DNA from: Escallonia rubra
Lineage: Eukaryota > Streptophyta > Magnoliopsida > Escalloniales > Escalloniaceae
Assembly (NCBI GenBank): GCA_033065855.1
Contig: JAVXUO010000044.1
Span: 1 to 64,000 of the forward strand
Length of the DNA stretch: 64,000 nt
Direction of reading: 5' to 3'
Of this stretch, positions 1 to 12,171 are shown piece by piece (position 1 is the first letter of the stretch; each line of letters begins with the position of its first letter). The notes under the pieces were generated by a model. That model was not told where the DNA came from. It worked only from the letters and a program-made list of their open reading frames with translations, and did not search any database. The position numbers and the translations under genes are program-made.

Positions 1-682
1 TGTGACTACGGGGAAGAGATGACAATGTATATGATTTCTACCCTAAGAAAGCTGGTAAAGATTACCTCGCGACGTAACTTGCCTTGACGACTCGGGGATA
101 CTCTCCGTTGGATCCATGATGAAAAGAAAAAAAATTACATTTTTAGAGTGATTTGAATAGCTAAGATTCTTGAGAGAGGTTAGACGTCACTTCACAATGA
201 AATGTATGCAAGCTCTAAAGAGAACAAGCTTCGGGACTCACTAGAGATCGGCCGGCCCTTGAAAATGATGGCTAAGGCCCCTTTTTATAGTACTCAGGGT
301 CACAGAATCTGATAAGATTGACAATATCAATCTGCATGGTTGGAGATAAGTCAGAATAAGTGATTAAATCGCTGATTGACAAAAGTCAATAACTGGCCAG
401 TTAGTTGAAAACCGGCATGTTCACCCCATTTATTAAATTTGTTTTTTGAATTTCGGGACTATCTGACCCTAATTTCGAAAATTATCTATGAAATGACAAA
501 TGGGATGTTTCAAATCCGGGATAAGTCATTTCTTAACCAACAAATAGATTAATTAGATTTTTATATTAAGGGTAAATCATGGATTATTTTTCCAAATCAT
601 CTAGGCAAATTACATCATTAAAGATAATCTAGACCATGGACCGGACTTGACCTAAATGGAATGGACTAATGCACTGGACATG
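1..682. other. Left-edge non-coding sequence, probably TE-derived
   Basis: No reading frame of note. From about 600 the sequence repeats the word GGACT at short intervals (around 630-745), which leads into the repeat R1. An FseI-like GGCCGGCC and CCGGTTAGT words link it to the repeat family found further right. I see no gene and infer that it belongs to the same decayed retroelement mosaic. Confidence 0.4.
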
Positions 683-1149
683 CAATAGATTGGACTGGAC
701 TATTCAACTGAACTGGATTAGACCAATTAATTGGACTAGATTAATTTAATAAATCTGGACTGCATGAATTAACGAAATTACATTACTAAGCCCAAACTGA
801 ATAATGCCTTTTAATAAATAATAAAGCCCATTATTTATCTATTTAAAATGCCTACAAAAAGTGAGGTATCTACAGAGCCCCTCCGGGATGGAGTGCGCTT
901 GCTGGTGAACATCACCGAAAAAGAAGGACAACACATTTTTGTAGAAAAAACATGAAAAAAACCACATGACTCAAAGATAGACCCAAAGACTCACATAGAT
1001 ATGGGGTTGGACCTTCATAGGCTTCCTACATATCTTCCAAGGAGGAATCAGACCAAATTAGTTCAATGAAATACCGATATTGTCGAAGTCGGAGCCAACA
1101 GTAACAATGATTAGTTGTCGAACAATACTTAGGAAAGAATTTTTTTTCT

Positions 1150-1560
1150 GTTACCAGAGCCACCAAATCGATTTGAATGGTCGACAGACAAAACTCATGT
1201 CTAGATACCACAGCCCTCAAATCAATTTGAAAGGTTCGATGGATGACCTAACAAAGATAATTTTTGTTGTTACCAGAGCCATCAAATTGATTTGAACGGT
1301 CGACAACAAAAATTATGTCTAGATACCGGAGCCCCCAAATCGATTTGAAAGGGTCGTCGAGACATGTAAAAGAATCTTGTATGTTATTGGAGCCCCCGAA
1401 TCGATTCAAAAGGGTCTATGGACAAGATGAAAAGGATTCTGACCATTATCGGAGCCCTCAATAAATTTGAAAGGATCGACGGACAAACTGGAAAGAATTC
1501 TAAATGTTAGGGACCCCCAAATCAATTTGAAATGGTCGACGAACAAAGTGAGAGTTTGAT
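1150..1560 (+). repeat. Degenerate ~60-bp tandem repeat (about 7 units) in R1
   Basis: The core CCCAAATCGATTTGAAAGGG, with variants, recurs at about 1163, 1218, 1281, 1335, 1396, 1456 and 1517, a spacing of 54-63 bp. The core contains the palindrome AAATCGATTT. Units are well diverged, so the array is old. It is matched by a similar array in R2. Confidence 0.7.
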
Positions 1561-2289
1561 TGGTAGTCAGAGTTGGAAAGGTCATAAAGACAATTGATTG
1601 TTGGACATGAAAGAGTCAATTTGCTTCATGAGGAGATGCTATTGCAACTGGTAACAAACACGGAATCATGCATTACCTTATACCGTATAAGAGCTGTTGG
1701 ACAGAACGATAGATAAAAAGATCTAGGTCATGAACCACCCAGGGCTTAGATGTCGGACATGCATAGCAGGCATGCAAGCATACAAATATAGGATAATAGT
1801 GCCTTTGGGCGAATGAACATATATCATGTGACAATATAGGCAGGCAATGGCAAACGCAAATTTATACTGATGGTGTCAATATTCGAAGCACATAAGCACA
1901 CTAGCGCGCTCGCGCACGCCCACACATACATAAGGTCAAAAATCGGTTGGTTAGAACTGTTGAGAGATTTGAAAATTTCAAAATTTAAGTCAAAAATTGG
2001 CCGGTTAGTCAGCAGGTTTTGAGAATTTTTGAAATTTCGGCAAGAAAATCGGCCAGTTAATCAGAGACTTTTGAATTTTTAAAATTTGAAGAGTAAAAAA
2101 TCGGCCGGTTTGTTAGAAACTTTGACCGACCTAAATGACAAAACCGGCCGGTTTTGCCACCCAGTTTTGTGTGTGATTTTAGGATCTTTTTCAAAACACT
2201 TCCAATTCAATCCCATTCCAATCTCTCTCAAATTTCTTCTTTCTAGGATTCCTAGGTCGTTTATCCTAGCCCTCATCTCACTCCTAACT

Positions 2290-2340
2290 TATAAATACAA
2301 CCAATTCCTTTTTTATATCTCTCAATTTTGCATAAACATG
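2290..2340 (+). promoter_or_regulatory. Putative core promoter and start of the element-borne PMD frame
   Basis: TATAAATA lies at 2290-2297, 41 bp before an ATG at 2338 (ATGGAGGATTATATG). The same pair is kept in copy R2 (TATAAATA 18738-18745, ATG 18786). Conservation of both in two diverged copies suggests that they were used. Transcription itself is inferred. Confidence 0.4.
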
Positions 2341-4800
2341 GAGGATTATATGCGACTCGCAAAGGGTACGAAGGAGGACCCCAAATTGAAAAAATCAGTC
2401 GATGTCAACCGAAGAACAAAGCCGATGATTGTTACTACTCACTCCAGAGCAAGGCGCTCACCTCACCGCACTTTACTTTGTGGGGGAGGTATTTTTCACC
2501 TTAACTTTTCTTCTAGACACACTTTTTCACCTTGCTTCATACACACATCATGCGTAGGCACGGTAGGTCCCACACATTAGGTTTTTCACGCAATTCTTTC
2601 ATGAACTGGACGTTTCTTAGCTTTCTCTTTTTTTGCGAATTTGTAGCCCCTCCCCATGAATATGCGATGTAGGGGCTCCCCTAATCTTGTGAGATATTGG
2701 TGGGCAAAAATCTGTCCTCATTTAAGAATAAAGTGACTACTATGGGTTTTCGCCCCTTCCTAGTTACATGCTTTCACCGGGAGCAAGAAACATCTCTTGT
2801 GCATTGCCGAGCGTTGGTGGGATTCCACTAATACCTTCCACATGCCATTTAGGGAGGCCACGATCACCCTGTTGGATTTTACAAGCATCACTGGCGTTTG
2901 TTGTTGAGGGCGGCTTGTACCTTGGGCCCATGATCTCGATAAGGATCATGATCTTGTGGTCTGCTTGCTTGGTCACAAACCATCCTTCAAGAAGGGTGTT
3001 TCGATACTCTTGGGTTCTGTCTGAAATCACTACGAGCACATGAATCTGGAAGGAGTGGAGCCCGTGCTGATCGATCTGTTTATTCTAGGATTCTCGCTTT
3101 ACACTAAGAGGAAACCCTATTTAGCAACAAAGACGACTCCGCTAGCTGTGGTGCCTTCGGGCACTTGAGGGGATTTAGGAGACTGGGAGTATGATTGGGT
3201 ACTCCAGCTCTGGCTTATTTATACCGATCGATGGGTGCTAAGTCCCGAAGGCAGTCGCTTAGCTTCATGGGATTTTATTAGATCTGGGAGGTATATCCGA
3301 AGCTTTTGGATTATTCTTTAATAATTCTAATGCTTATTCTAGACATATACTCAAATGTACCATGTTTCCTCTCACATAGTTGGGCTTTTGAGGTTCTAGG
3401 TTCTCGCGCCTCATCTGATGGAGGCGGCTTCATGCTATGACTACACCGTCGATGACCCGATAGAATTTTAGAGACGAACATGCTAGGTTCTCGGAGTTTA
3501 TGCATCGAGATAGTTTCAACAGCTACCAGTTCATGTAATTTTTTTTTCTAAGTGTGCTTATCAACTTATCACATTTGTCTTCTCAATTCAAGAATCTCTG
3601 TCTCGGTGGTGGCACAAGGTGGGAGACTATGCTGAGTAGTTAGGCCGTACTCAATGCCAAGTACTATTGGTGAGACCCTCGCAAGAAGAGTTCTACGTAT
3701 GGGATAGGTTATTTCCTCAGCATCTTCTAGAGGGCATAGGCTTCAGGATGCTAGTGGCTCATCCCGAGGAGATGTACTGCACGACGGAGTTAGAGCGAGG
3801 GCTGAAATAGACTTTGGTCAGGAGGATCCCAGTGTCGTCCTTATAGTGGCCGAACGATCTTTGGACATATGAGGCGTTCATGCGAGAGATTTGGAGCCTT
3901 CTATGAACTGGGAACTGCAAAAGAAAATTCTAGAAAAGGCAGCCCGTGATAAGAAGGGAAAGGGGAAGAAAGAAGACGATACGGGTAGGGTCTTCCATTC
4001 CCCTTAATGGACGGTGCAATACTAGCCCAAAGGAAAACCCCCTGAGTATGAGCCTATCCCGTGACCGGAGAGAGATTCTGAGGTATTTGGCCTCAAAGAA
4101 TTAGCTCGAATCCATACGATAAATCTTTAGACTCGATCTTATTTCATCCTTCATGTTATGCATGCAAAGTCTTGATTTGGTGATTTTTCTTCATGTGGGA
4201 CCCATGTTCCCTACTCCGAGACCCTTACAGGATGATACACAATCTTAAGGCATGGTCACCAGTTACAGCGACACGCTCTCTGTGTACGGCCCTCAGGAGG
4301 AGATGCCTACTCTCACTCCCTTGGTGCCACCTTCGGGATATGGATCGAGTGGCCAGCCAAGCTCGGCGGAGCCCCCAGCCCTTGCTGTCGTTGCTACTGG
4401 TACCCTTAGGGCAACACCAGTCGTTCCTAAAGGCAAGCGTGTGAAGAGTATCGTGGTAAACTGGCCTTGGACTAGGGAGTCTCTAAAGCCTAGACCACCA
4501 CCGTCTAAGGGAAATGAAGTTGTTATCGGTAGCAAAATGAAGGTTCCATCTCCTCCGTCGAAGAGGCCAATGTGAAAGTCATCCAAGCTGCTGAGAAAGA
4601 GGACTATGCATGGGGTGAGGAGGAGGAAACGAAGGAAGATGAAGCCGAACCAGAGGCTGAGAAGTAGCCCTGCGAGGAAATCTAGGAGGAAGTCCAGGAG
4701 GCCTCAGAGTCCAGCCACGAGGAGTTGCCCATTGTCTGGAAATCCTGGAGGAAGCCTTGAAGACAACTGCTGCTGTTAGCTCCTAGGTCTAGAGTTAGGC
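2338..4800 (+). pseudogene. Plant-mobile-domain-like TE protein, decayed
   Basis: From the ATG at 2338 a frame with frameshifts and stops can be followed. Around 2815-2900 one frame reads like the PMD core (W-D-S-T-N-T-F-H-M-P-F...T-I-T-L-L-D-F), and around 3200-3300 another reads T-P-A-L-A-Y-L-Y-R-S-M-G-A, matching the A-L-A-Y-L-Y-R segment of PMD proteins. A low-complexity Pro/Ser/Thr-rich frame follows at 4252-4575, with an acidic/basic tail to about 4700. PMD proteins are known both as host genes (MAIN/MAIL) and as extra antisense reading frames in plant Ty3/gypsy elements; the second is likelier here given the surrounding retroelement debris. Several stops rule out an intact protein. The exact family assignment (PMD versus DUF7745) is uncertain. 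Confidence 0.5.
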
Positions 4801-5111
4801 CTAGCTATTAGAACTTTGGTTAGAGTCCTTTAGGGACTAAATATTTGATTGGATGTACTTAAACAATTACTTTTCCGTATTTTTAGTCAATGACTATCCT
4901 ATTCATTCCTATGTTAATGTATATTACAAGTATATGCTTACACACATGCATTGAAAGAAGGAGAATGGGACTGGAATGAATGAGAACTGAAGTTTAGAAT
5001 TTGAGATTTGAGCATTGAGGTTTGACAGGTAAAGGATTTGGCCGAAAAGTATGCAAACCCTGTAAAATTTTGACAAAGATCGACTAATCGAGTGGTTAGT
5101 CAGTCAGTGAC
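4801..5111. other. Non-coding flank of the young chromovirus insertion
   Basis: AT-rich sequence without a gene. The CGAGTGGTTAGTCAGTCAGTG word just before 5112 is the same CCGGTTAGTC-type motif seen on the other side of the insertion (from 14275), so 5111 and 14262 were adjacent before the insertion. Confidence 0.5.
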
Positions 5112-5116
5112 CAAAA

Positions 5117-7200
5117 TGTAACGCCCCAACTTAAGGTTAACTCAACCCGGCTGGAGCATTACGACACATCAGCTAATCACATCAAACTGATAATACAACT
5201 CATTCTAACTCACTTGGTAATCAAACCATATTATACAAAATTAAAGAGTTTACTATTACAAAACACACCTAGTAAGCTCTCTGCCAGATCTCAAAGTTGA
5301 CATACTGTACTACGTAAGTACAACTTAATTCACAAATGTACAAGTGACCCCTTGCCCGTCTTCTCACCGTGCCTCACACCTTCTCCTTGCCTTTCGAGGG
5401 ACCGGCTCCTTGATCTAAAATGTTATTATGGGTAAAAACCCGTCAGCCCACTGGCTCAATAAGATAATCAAAGACATTTAATGTAACTTTCAACTCAAGA
5501 ATACTGATAATGCATGCTATTGCAATTCAATCACATTAAGCAGTTCTACATGTGCACATAACACATATCAAATGTTCACACTTAGTTGAGCATTACAAGA
5601 GTTTACCATTCCCGAATTCAGTCCCATCAATAGACCACCCTTATGTCACCACACCCGGGATATAAGATCACAACCTTTGCCTCGGCCAAAGGCAAAGTAA
5701 CCGAAAACAAATGGACACCGATACTGCCTCGGGTAGCAGTCGGAGATACAATTGTTCGGCTCATACGGTGCACCGCTACTCAAACACAAACAAATCAACC
5801 CCCAATCATTTGAACGGGGTAACATAATAATCATCAACAGTATATCAACCATCCCTTTCAATGAAAGGATGTAACATGCTCATGTGCAAGAAAATATATC
5901 ATTTCATACATAGCTATCAAATATTTAGTCACTTTCATCACGTAACGTCATCTTCATAACATCTTGGACATGTAACATAATCATTTATATTCAGCAAATT
6001 AGTTCAATTATAGGACATAACAAACATGTCCAAAACCATATTCTAACCATGTCTAGTTTGACATAAATCCACAATTCACACATACCATAACCTATTTCAC
6101 GTCTTCCATAACCTCCAATATGTTAAACATGAATAGATTCACTTACTAACAAGTCTCTAACAAGTATTTAAATGTTTGACAAATGATTCATACTAAAAGA
6201 GTTACGCTAACATAGCATATATCCATATTCATGTCTTAAAAGCCCATTAAAAAGCTTTAACTATCTTACCTTAAAGAAGAGATGAAAGACCCAATTTTCA
6301 GATTTGAAACACCTTCAAAATACTCCTCAAAACACGTTCAAAACACTGTTTGAAGCTCATAGGAACTTTCCAAATCAACTGTTTGAGGTTCCTTTTAAAA
6401 AACAAGCCTTAATTCTAGATTTTGGGAGGTTTTTGGTTGCTTTTCTTGCACTTTTCTCTAAAAACGAGGTAAGAGAATTTAAGCAGGTCAATTGGGTCTT
6501 TTATATCAAGTTAGAAGCAAGTAGGAGGTGTCAAGTGAAGGTGAAGAGGTGGAAAAGTCAAGCACGACGAGGCTTTAAGCACGAGGTGGCAAGACACGAT
6601 TGTGCCACCTAGCAAGCACGACAAGGCTCAAGGCACATGGTGGCAAGACACAGTTGTGCCACCTAGCAAGCACGACAAGGCTCAAAGCACGAGGTGGCAA
6701 GACACAGTTGTGCCACCTGGCAAGCATGACAAGGCTGGAAGCATGAGGTGGCAAGACACGGTTGTGCCACCTAGTAAGCACGACAATGCTAACCAAAGTA
6801 CGACAAGGCTCGAAGCACGACGTGTCACAATACTATGTTGACACGTCACAAGCACGAGGTGGCATAATTCTTTGCCAAAAGCAAAACAATTCACAGGCAG
6901 TCCGGTCAACAACCGTTTACTCCCAGCTAAAGGTTTCACCATTTTTCGTTTCCAACTCTTCTCAAAATATCTTTGGTCATTCCAAGTGATCATTTAAAGT
7001 TTCTAAACATTAAATACTCTTTTCCATTTCTAGCACTTCGTGCACCTTTTTAGAAAATTTACTCAATTCAAGGTGTCTAACATTTAAACATACATTCAAA
7101 TATGTTATCATGCATAGTTCATCATAACCATTTTCACAAAAGTGGTTTATCTAATCATACTTAAATATGTAATCAAACCATATAAAATGTTGGGTTCTCA
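5117..7200 (-). repeat. 3' LTR of the Tekay-like element (2,084 bp)
   Basis: The plus strand begins TGTAACGCCCCAAC and ends GGGTTCTCA. It matches 12172-14256 almost base for base. Differences cluster as three substitutions near 5246-5260 and single changes further right. It contains a 54-bp minisatellite (see 6585-6800). On the minus strand the LTR starts TGAGAACCCAACA. Confidence 0.95.
6585..6800 (+). repeat. 54-bp tandem repeat with internal inverted repeat, in LTR
   Basis: GGTGGCA starts at 6585, 6639, 6693 and 6747, exactly 54 bp apart; each is followed by AGACACRRT and then TGTGCCACC. GGTGGCA and TGCCACC form a 7-bp stem with a short loop in every unit. Because 54 is a multiple of three, several frames stay open on both strands, giving short repetitive frames that are not genes. 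The same array lies in the other LTR from 13641. Confidence 0.9.
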
Positions 7201-7217
7201 CACCCTTCACTCCTTAA
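7201..7217 (-). promoter_or_regulatory. Polypurine tract of the Tekay-like element
   Basis: On the minus strand, TTAAGGAGTGAAGGGTG lies directly before the 3' LTR start (TGAGAACC). This is the expected position and composition for priming plus-strand DNA synthesis. Confidence 0.8.
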
Positions 7218-7236
7218 AAGAATTTGGTCCCCAAAT

Positions 7237-10200
7237 TCATAACTTAAACTTACCAAATAGATACGGATAATCTCTCCGCATATCCTCCTCTTTTTCCCAC
7301 GTGGCTTCTTCCACTTCATGATTTTGCCACAAAACTTTAACCAACGAAATGCTTTTATTCCTCAAAACTTTCACATCAAAAGCTAAAATCTGCACCGGCA
7401 ACTCTTCATATGACAAATCTGATTGGACTGATATCGGCTCAGGGCTTATCACATGAGATGGGTCAGGGTTATACTTTCGCAACATAGAAACATGGAACAC
7501 ATCATGTACTCCTTCCAAAGATACAGGTAAGGCAACTCTGTATGCCAAATTTCCAACACGATCCAATATTTCATAAGGGCCAATATATCTTGGTGACAAC
7601 TTGCCTTTCTTTCCAAATCGCTTTATACCTTTGAATGGCGACACCTTAAGAAATACAAAATCTCCCACTGAAAATTCTAATTCTCTTCGTCTGTTATCAG
7701 CATAACTTTTCTGTCGGCTTTGAGCAGTCAAAATCTTTTGCCGAATTTGCTGAATCTTTTCAGTGGTCTCTTGAACTATTTGTGGCCCAATTAAACTCCT
7801 TTCTCCGACTTCACTCCAACAAATTGGTGAGCGACACTTTCGTCCATATAGGACTTCATATGGTGCCATACCGATACTAGCATGATAACTATTATTATAA
7901 GCAAATTCAATCAATGCCAGATGTTGATCCCAACTTCCTTTGAAATCTATCACACATGCACGAAGCATATCCTCCAATGTTTGAATAGTTCTCTCAGATT
8001 GTCCATCAGTCTGAGGATGAAATGATGTGCTAAATCTCAAATTTGTACCCAATGCACCTTGCAAACTCTTCCAGAAATGAGATGTAAATCTTGGATCTCT
8101 ATCACTTACAATACTTACTGGTATCCCATGCAATCGAACTATTTCTTGTACATACACTCGGGCTAATTTATCCAATGAGTACGTCTTAAGTACAGGTAGG
8201 AAATGAGCAGATTTTGTCAATCTATCCACAATCACCCATACTGAATCATGCCCATCACGGGTCCTTGGTAATCCTGTAACAAAATCCATTGTTATATGGT
8301 CCCACTTCCATTCGGGTACCGGTAATGGTTCCAATCGACCCGCCGGTCTTTGGTGTTCGGCTTTCACTTGTTGACATACAATACATCTTGAAACAAAGTC
8401 AGCTATTTCTCGTTTCATGTTATTCCACCAGTAATTACATTTCAAATCTCGATACATCTTTGTTCCACCTGGGTGCACTATATACTTTGACTTATGGGCA
8501 TCTTTCAGTATTTCTCCTTTCAAGTCTTCATTGTTAGGCACAACTATCCCGTCTTTATACCGTAAAACGCCATTAATATCCATAGAAAATTCAGATTCAA
8601 AGGTTCCATCTTTATCCTTCACTTCTATCTGCAACTCCAAATTCCTTTCTTGTTCCTCCTGGATTCTCTGTAATAACACTGGTTTCACTTGTAAATTTGC
8701 AAGAATAATTCCTGACTCAGTAACAGATAACTCCCATGAACAAGCTTGCTCAATCAACTTCCACTCTTTCACCATTAAGCTAGCAACTTGTACTTTCCTA
8801 CTTAGTGCATCTGCAACAACATTGGCTTTACCTGGGTGATACTGAATCGTACAATGATAATCATTGAGTACTTCCATCCACCTTCTCTGTCTCATATTCA
8901 AATCTTGCTGAGAAAATAGGTATTTCAAACTCTTATGATCAGTAAAAATCTCAAACTCAGCACCATACAGATAATGCCTCCACTTATGCAATGCAAACAT
9001 AATCGCTGCTAACTCAAGATCATGTGTTGGATAATTTTGTTCATATGGTTTCAGCTTTCTTGAAGCATAAGCCACAACTTTGCCATCTTGCATCAAAACA
9101 CAGCCTAATCCTTCCTTTGAAGCATCGCTGTACACCACAAAATTCTTAGTTCCACTAGGCAAAGTCAAAATTGGAGCTGTAGTTAATCTCGTTTTTAACT
9201 CCTGAAAACTCGCCTCACACATATCGGTCCACTGATATGCCACTTCCTTCCGAGTCAATGTGGACAATGGTGCAGCTATCCTTGAAAAATCTTGTACAAA
9301 TCGACGATAATATCCCGCCAATCCCAAGAAACTTCTAACTTCTGCTACATTCTTTGGCACTTGCCAATTCAAAACAGCTTCTATTTTAGACGGGTCAACA
9401 GTCACCCCTGCTTCAGACACTATATGACCTAAGAAGGCCACTTGCTTTAACCAAAATTCGCATTTGTTAAACTTAGCATACAATTTCTTATCCCGTAGCA
9501 CTTGGAGTACAATCCTCAAATGACGCTCATGCTCCTCTGTACTTTTTGAATAGACCAAAATATCATCGATAAAAACTACTACAAATTGATCTAAAAACTC
9601 CTTAAAAATTCGATGCATTAAGTCCATGAAGGCTGCAGGAGCATTCGTCAATCCAAACGGCATGACAACAAATTCGTAATGTCCATATCTTGTACGGAAT
9701 GCCGTCTTTGGAATATCTTCCTCTCTTATCCTCAATTGATGGTATCCAGATCTCAAGTCCAACTTAGAAAATACCATTGCCCCTTGTAACTGATCAAACA
9801 AATCATCTATGTGCGGTAGTGGATACTTATTTTTTATTGTTACTCTATTCAACTGCCGATAATCCATGCACAACCTCATTGTACCATCTTTCTTTTTAAC
9901 AAATAAAACTGGGGCTCCCCATGGTGATACACTAGGTCGAATAAACCCCTTATCCAGTAATTCTTGTAACTGTGACTTCAACTCCCTCAATTCAGCTGGA
10001 GCCATCCTATACGGCGCTTTTGAAATTGGGGCTGTTCCCGGCAACAATTCTATCACAAATTCCATTTCACGCTCAACCGGTAATGTTGTGACATCCTCAG
10101 GAAATACATCCACAAATTCATTTACTACATGTATATCTTCTATTTTAACATTTTCTTTCTGCTTATCCACCATATAAGCTAAATATCCCATACAACCTCT

Positions 10201-12087
10201 AGAGAGTAATTTCTCTGCTCGAATAGCTGAAATAATATTCATATCCCCATCCTTTCTACCTTGGAACTTACATAATTCTCCATCAAATTTAGTAAATGTC
10301 ACGACCTTATGAAAACAATCTAGTGATACCCGATTAGATGACAACCAATCCATCCCCAACAATACATCAAATCCTCTTATAGGCAAAAAAATCAAGTCAG
10401 CATATACCGTATGCTCACCCATAATCATTGCACAAGATTTATATATCAGACTAACTAGAGTACTTTCTCCTAGAGGAGTGCTAACATCCAACACATATGG
10501 TAGCAACTCAGGTTCTTGGGGTAACATGGGCACCATATATGATGAAATGAATGAATGGGTAGAACCAGGATCAAATAGTACTCTAGCAACACATTGGAAA
10601 ATGGTGAGTGTACCTTCAATAACTCCGCTAGTATCTCGGACCTCATGAGATTCCAATGCATATGCTCGTCCTTGCACTCTTGGCCTCTCAGCATTCCCTT
10701 GCAGATTGCCTCTACCTTGGTTATCTCGAGGCATAATTTGATTTCCAGAATAAGGGCAATTTTTCCCAATATGTCCAGGCTGAGCACACCTGATACATAA
10801 ACCCATCTTTCTGCGACATTCATTCTCTGTATGTCCAGTCCAATTACAATACGTACATCGCTCTCCAATTCTTGCCTGCTTTGATGGTTGCGTGCTTGAT
10901 ATCTCAGTCTGATTTTTCCTTTTATGATTGTCACCTGGGGATGATGCTGCAAAGCTAGCTTGACTACCAGTATAACCACTCATTTGATTACCTCGACCTC
11001 TTCCCTGACCATTTCCATAGAAATTATGATTTCTTCCTTGTAAAGCCCTTTGAAAATTTCCCTGCCAAGTATTCCCTCGGCCCCTTCCACCAGGGTTCAC
11101 ATTCCCACTATTACGGTTTCCCTGTCCACCGTATGACGGTGCTCTAAATGGTTCTGTGTCAACATTCTTTTGCTCTTCCAAATCATTCTCAATAGCCAAT
11201 GCTCTATCAACAACTGCCATATAAGTTTGTAACTGCAAAGGGATCAACTTATCCCGAAGATCCTTATTCAGACCTTTAACAAACTTTCTTACTTTTCTTT
11301 CTTCGGTATCTACGAGATGCGGACAAAATCTGGCTAAATCAGTAAACTGTGATTCGTAAACTGATACCGACATATTTCGCTGTTCAAACTTTATAAAATT
11401 TACTTCTCTCCTCTCTTGGGTCACCGCTGGAACATACTTATTAGTGAACTCCCTTTTAAAGTTTTCCCAAGTCGATGGGACTCCTTCCCTCTCCCACTTC
11501 ATAGATAATAATTTCCACCATCTTTCTGCACTAGCCTCTAGCATAAAGCTAGTATACACCAATCTCTGAGAATTCGGAATCCTAGCAGTATCAAGAATTT
11601 TCTCCGCTCTAGCCAACCATTCCTCGGCTAAGGTTGGATCAGGTTTCCCAAAGAATGGATTCTTTATCAGTTTAACAAACCTATCGAGGGTAAGACCCCC
11701 ATCTCCCAACATCTTAACAGTATTCAACATCTCCTGGGGTTGCTCAACTTGTTGAGCACCTCTAACATTGCCTTCATTCACTACTTCTTGCACATTTGTA
11801 TCTACAAGGGGATTTCCACCCATTTGTCTCATTTCATCTACAACCTGCTGGAGTATCTGACAAGCCTCCAGTAATCCACTATTAGTCACATGATTATTAT
11901 TTCCAGTGGAGTGCTCTTCTACATTTACCTGTGGGTTGTGCCCATCCTGACCTTCAGCATTAAACTCATGATTATTCTTTCTTTGAGTTCCTTCATCAGC
12001 CATTTCTCTATTGTTTCCTTGATTTCGCGCTCCGCGCTCTCGCTCCGTTGTAAGCCTACACACAAAACTCCGCATAAGTACCCCCAT
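7237..12087 (-). CDS. Gag-Pol polyprotein of Tekay/Del-like chromovirus, intact
   Basis: One frame runs without stop or frameshift and encodes about 1,616 aa from the first ATG (12087). The ATG at 12003 (M-A-D-E-G) may be the true gag start; the open frame reaches 12105. Residue numbers below count from 12105. Gag (about 130-300) precedes two CCHC knuckles (C417-C420-H425-C430 and C437-C440-H445-C450). The aspartic protease has D-P-G-S-T at 512-516. Reverse transcriptase (about 690-890) has F-I-D-D at 845-848. RNase H starts near Y-S-D-A-S (about 992). Integrase has an HHCC zinc region (about 1202-1245) and D1274, D1335, E1371. A chromodomain lies at about 1565-1617. Gag and Pol are in one frame, as is usual in this clade. 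It would build virus-like particles, copy the RNA and integrate the cDNA; the chromodomain probably guides integration to marked chromatin. Confidence 0.95.
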   Translation of the reverse strand: MGVLMRSFVCRLTTERERGARNQGNNREMADEGTQRKNNHEFNAEGQDGHNPQVNVEEHSTGNNNHVTNSGLLEACQILQQVVDEMRQMGGNPLVDTNVQEVVNEGNVRGAQQVEQPQEMLNTVKMLGDGGLTLDRFVKLIKNPFFGKPDPTLAEEWLARAEKILDTARIPNSQRLVYTSFMLEASAERWWKLLSMKWEREGVPSTWENFKREFTNKYVPAVTQERREVNFIKFEQRNMSVSVYESQFTDLARFCPHLVDTEERKVRKFVKGLNKDLRDKLIPLQLQTYMAVVDRALAIENDLEEQKNVDTEPFRAPSYGGQGNRNSGNVNPGGRGRGNTWQGNFQRALQGRNHNFYGNGQGRGRGNQMSGYTGSQASFAASSPGDNHKRKNQTEISSTQPSKQARIGERCTYCNWTGHTENECRRKMGLCIRCAQPGHIGKNCPYSGNQIMPRDNQGRGNLQGNAERPRVQGRAYALESHEVRDTSGVIEGTLTIFQCVARVLFDPGSTHSFISSYMVPMLPQEPELLPYVLDVSTPLGESTLVSLIYKSCAMIMGEHTVYADLIFLPIRGFDVLLGMDWLSSNRVSLDCFHKVVTFTKFDGELCKFQGRKDGDMNIISAIRAEKLLSRGCMGYLAYMVDKQKENVKIEDIHVVNEFVDVFPEDVTTLPVEREMEFVIELLPGTAPISKAPYRMAPAELRELKSQLQELLDKGFIRPSVSPWGAPVLFVKKKDGTMRLCMDYRQLNRVTIKNKYPLPHIDDLFDQLQGAMVFSKLDLRSGYHQLRIREEDIPKTAFRTRYGHYEFVVMPFGLTNAPAAFMDLMHRIFKEFLDQFVVVFIDDILVYSKSTEEHERHLRIVLQVLRDKKLYAKFNKCEFWLKQVAFLGHIVSEAGVTVDPSKIEAVLNWQVPKNVAEVRSFLGLAGYYRRFVQDFSRIAAPLSTLTRKEVAYQWTDMCEASFQELKTRLTTAPILTLPSGTKNFVVYSDASKEGLGCVLMQDGKVVAYASRKLKPYEQNYPTHDLELAAIMFALHKWRHYLYGAEFEIFTDHKSLKYLFSQQDLNMRQRRWMEVLNDYHCTIQYHPGKANVVADALSRKVQVASLMVKEWKLIEQACSWELSVTESGIILANLQVKPVLLQRIQEEQERNLELQIEVKDKDGTFESEFSMDINGVLRYKDGIVVPNNEDLKGEILKDAHKSKYIVHPGGTKMYRDLKCNYWWNNMKREIADFVSRCIVCQQVKAEHQRPAGRLEPLPVPEWKWDHITMDFVTGLPRTRDGHDSVWVIVDRLTKSAHFLPVLKTYSLDKLARVYVQEIVRLHGIPVSIVSDRDPRFTSHFWKSLQGALGTNLRFSTSFHPQTDGQSERTIQTLEDMLRACVIDFKGSWDQHLALIEFAYNNSYHASIGMAPYEVLYGRKCRSPICWSEVGERSLIGPQIVQETTEKIQQIRQKILTAQSRQKSYADNRRRELEFSVGDFVFLKVSPFKGIKRFGKKGKLSPRYIGPYEILDRVGNLAYRVALPVSLEGVHDVFHVSMLRKYNPDPSHVISPEPISVQSDLSYEELPVQILAFDVKVLRNKSISLVKVLWQNHEVEEATWEKEEDMRRDYPYLFGKFKL

Positions 12088-12155
12088 ATAATATGCAATA
12101 TTCAATAATCTCTAACCACACAAGGCCTTAGGATCTTATCCCAGCCTTTAACTAC

Positions 12156-12167
12156 GCTCTGATACCA
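12156..12167 (-). promoter_or_regulatory. Primer binding site, initiator tRNA-Met
   Basis: The minus strand reads TGGTATCAGAGC four bases inside the 5' LTR, complementary to the 3' end of plant initiator tRNA-Met. This is the site where minus-strand cDNA synthesis starts. Confidence 0.9.
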
Positions 12168-12171
12168 CAAC

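Larger units (their letters stand above)
683..2980 (+). repeat. R1: long dispersed repeat, copy 1 (diverged copy at 17237-19440)
   Basis: About 2.3 kb is colinear with 17237-19440 in the same orientation. Both copies share, in order, the word GGACTATTCAACTGAACT, an AAGCCCATTATTTATCTATT stretch, a block of 60-bp degenerate tandem repeats, several CCGGTTAGTCAGAGAC-like words, a TATAAATA box, an ATG followed by GAGGATTAT, and the start of a plant-mobile-domain-like frame. Similarity stops near 2980 here and near 19440 in the other copy. Neither copy has clear TG...CA ends, so I do not call them LTRs of one element; they look like two insertions or recombinants of one Tat/Athila-like family. Confidence 0.65.

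Noticed and set aside
1150..1560. CRISPR-like array
   Set aside because: Units are diverged and the spacing varies; plant nuclear context with TE neighbours.
6575..6993. Overlapping short frames with repeated H-K-D-A-type units in both LTRs
   Set aside because: Produced by the 54-bp minisatellite, whose length is a multiple of three; identical frames appear in the other LTR.
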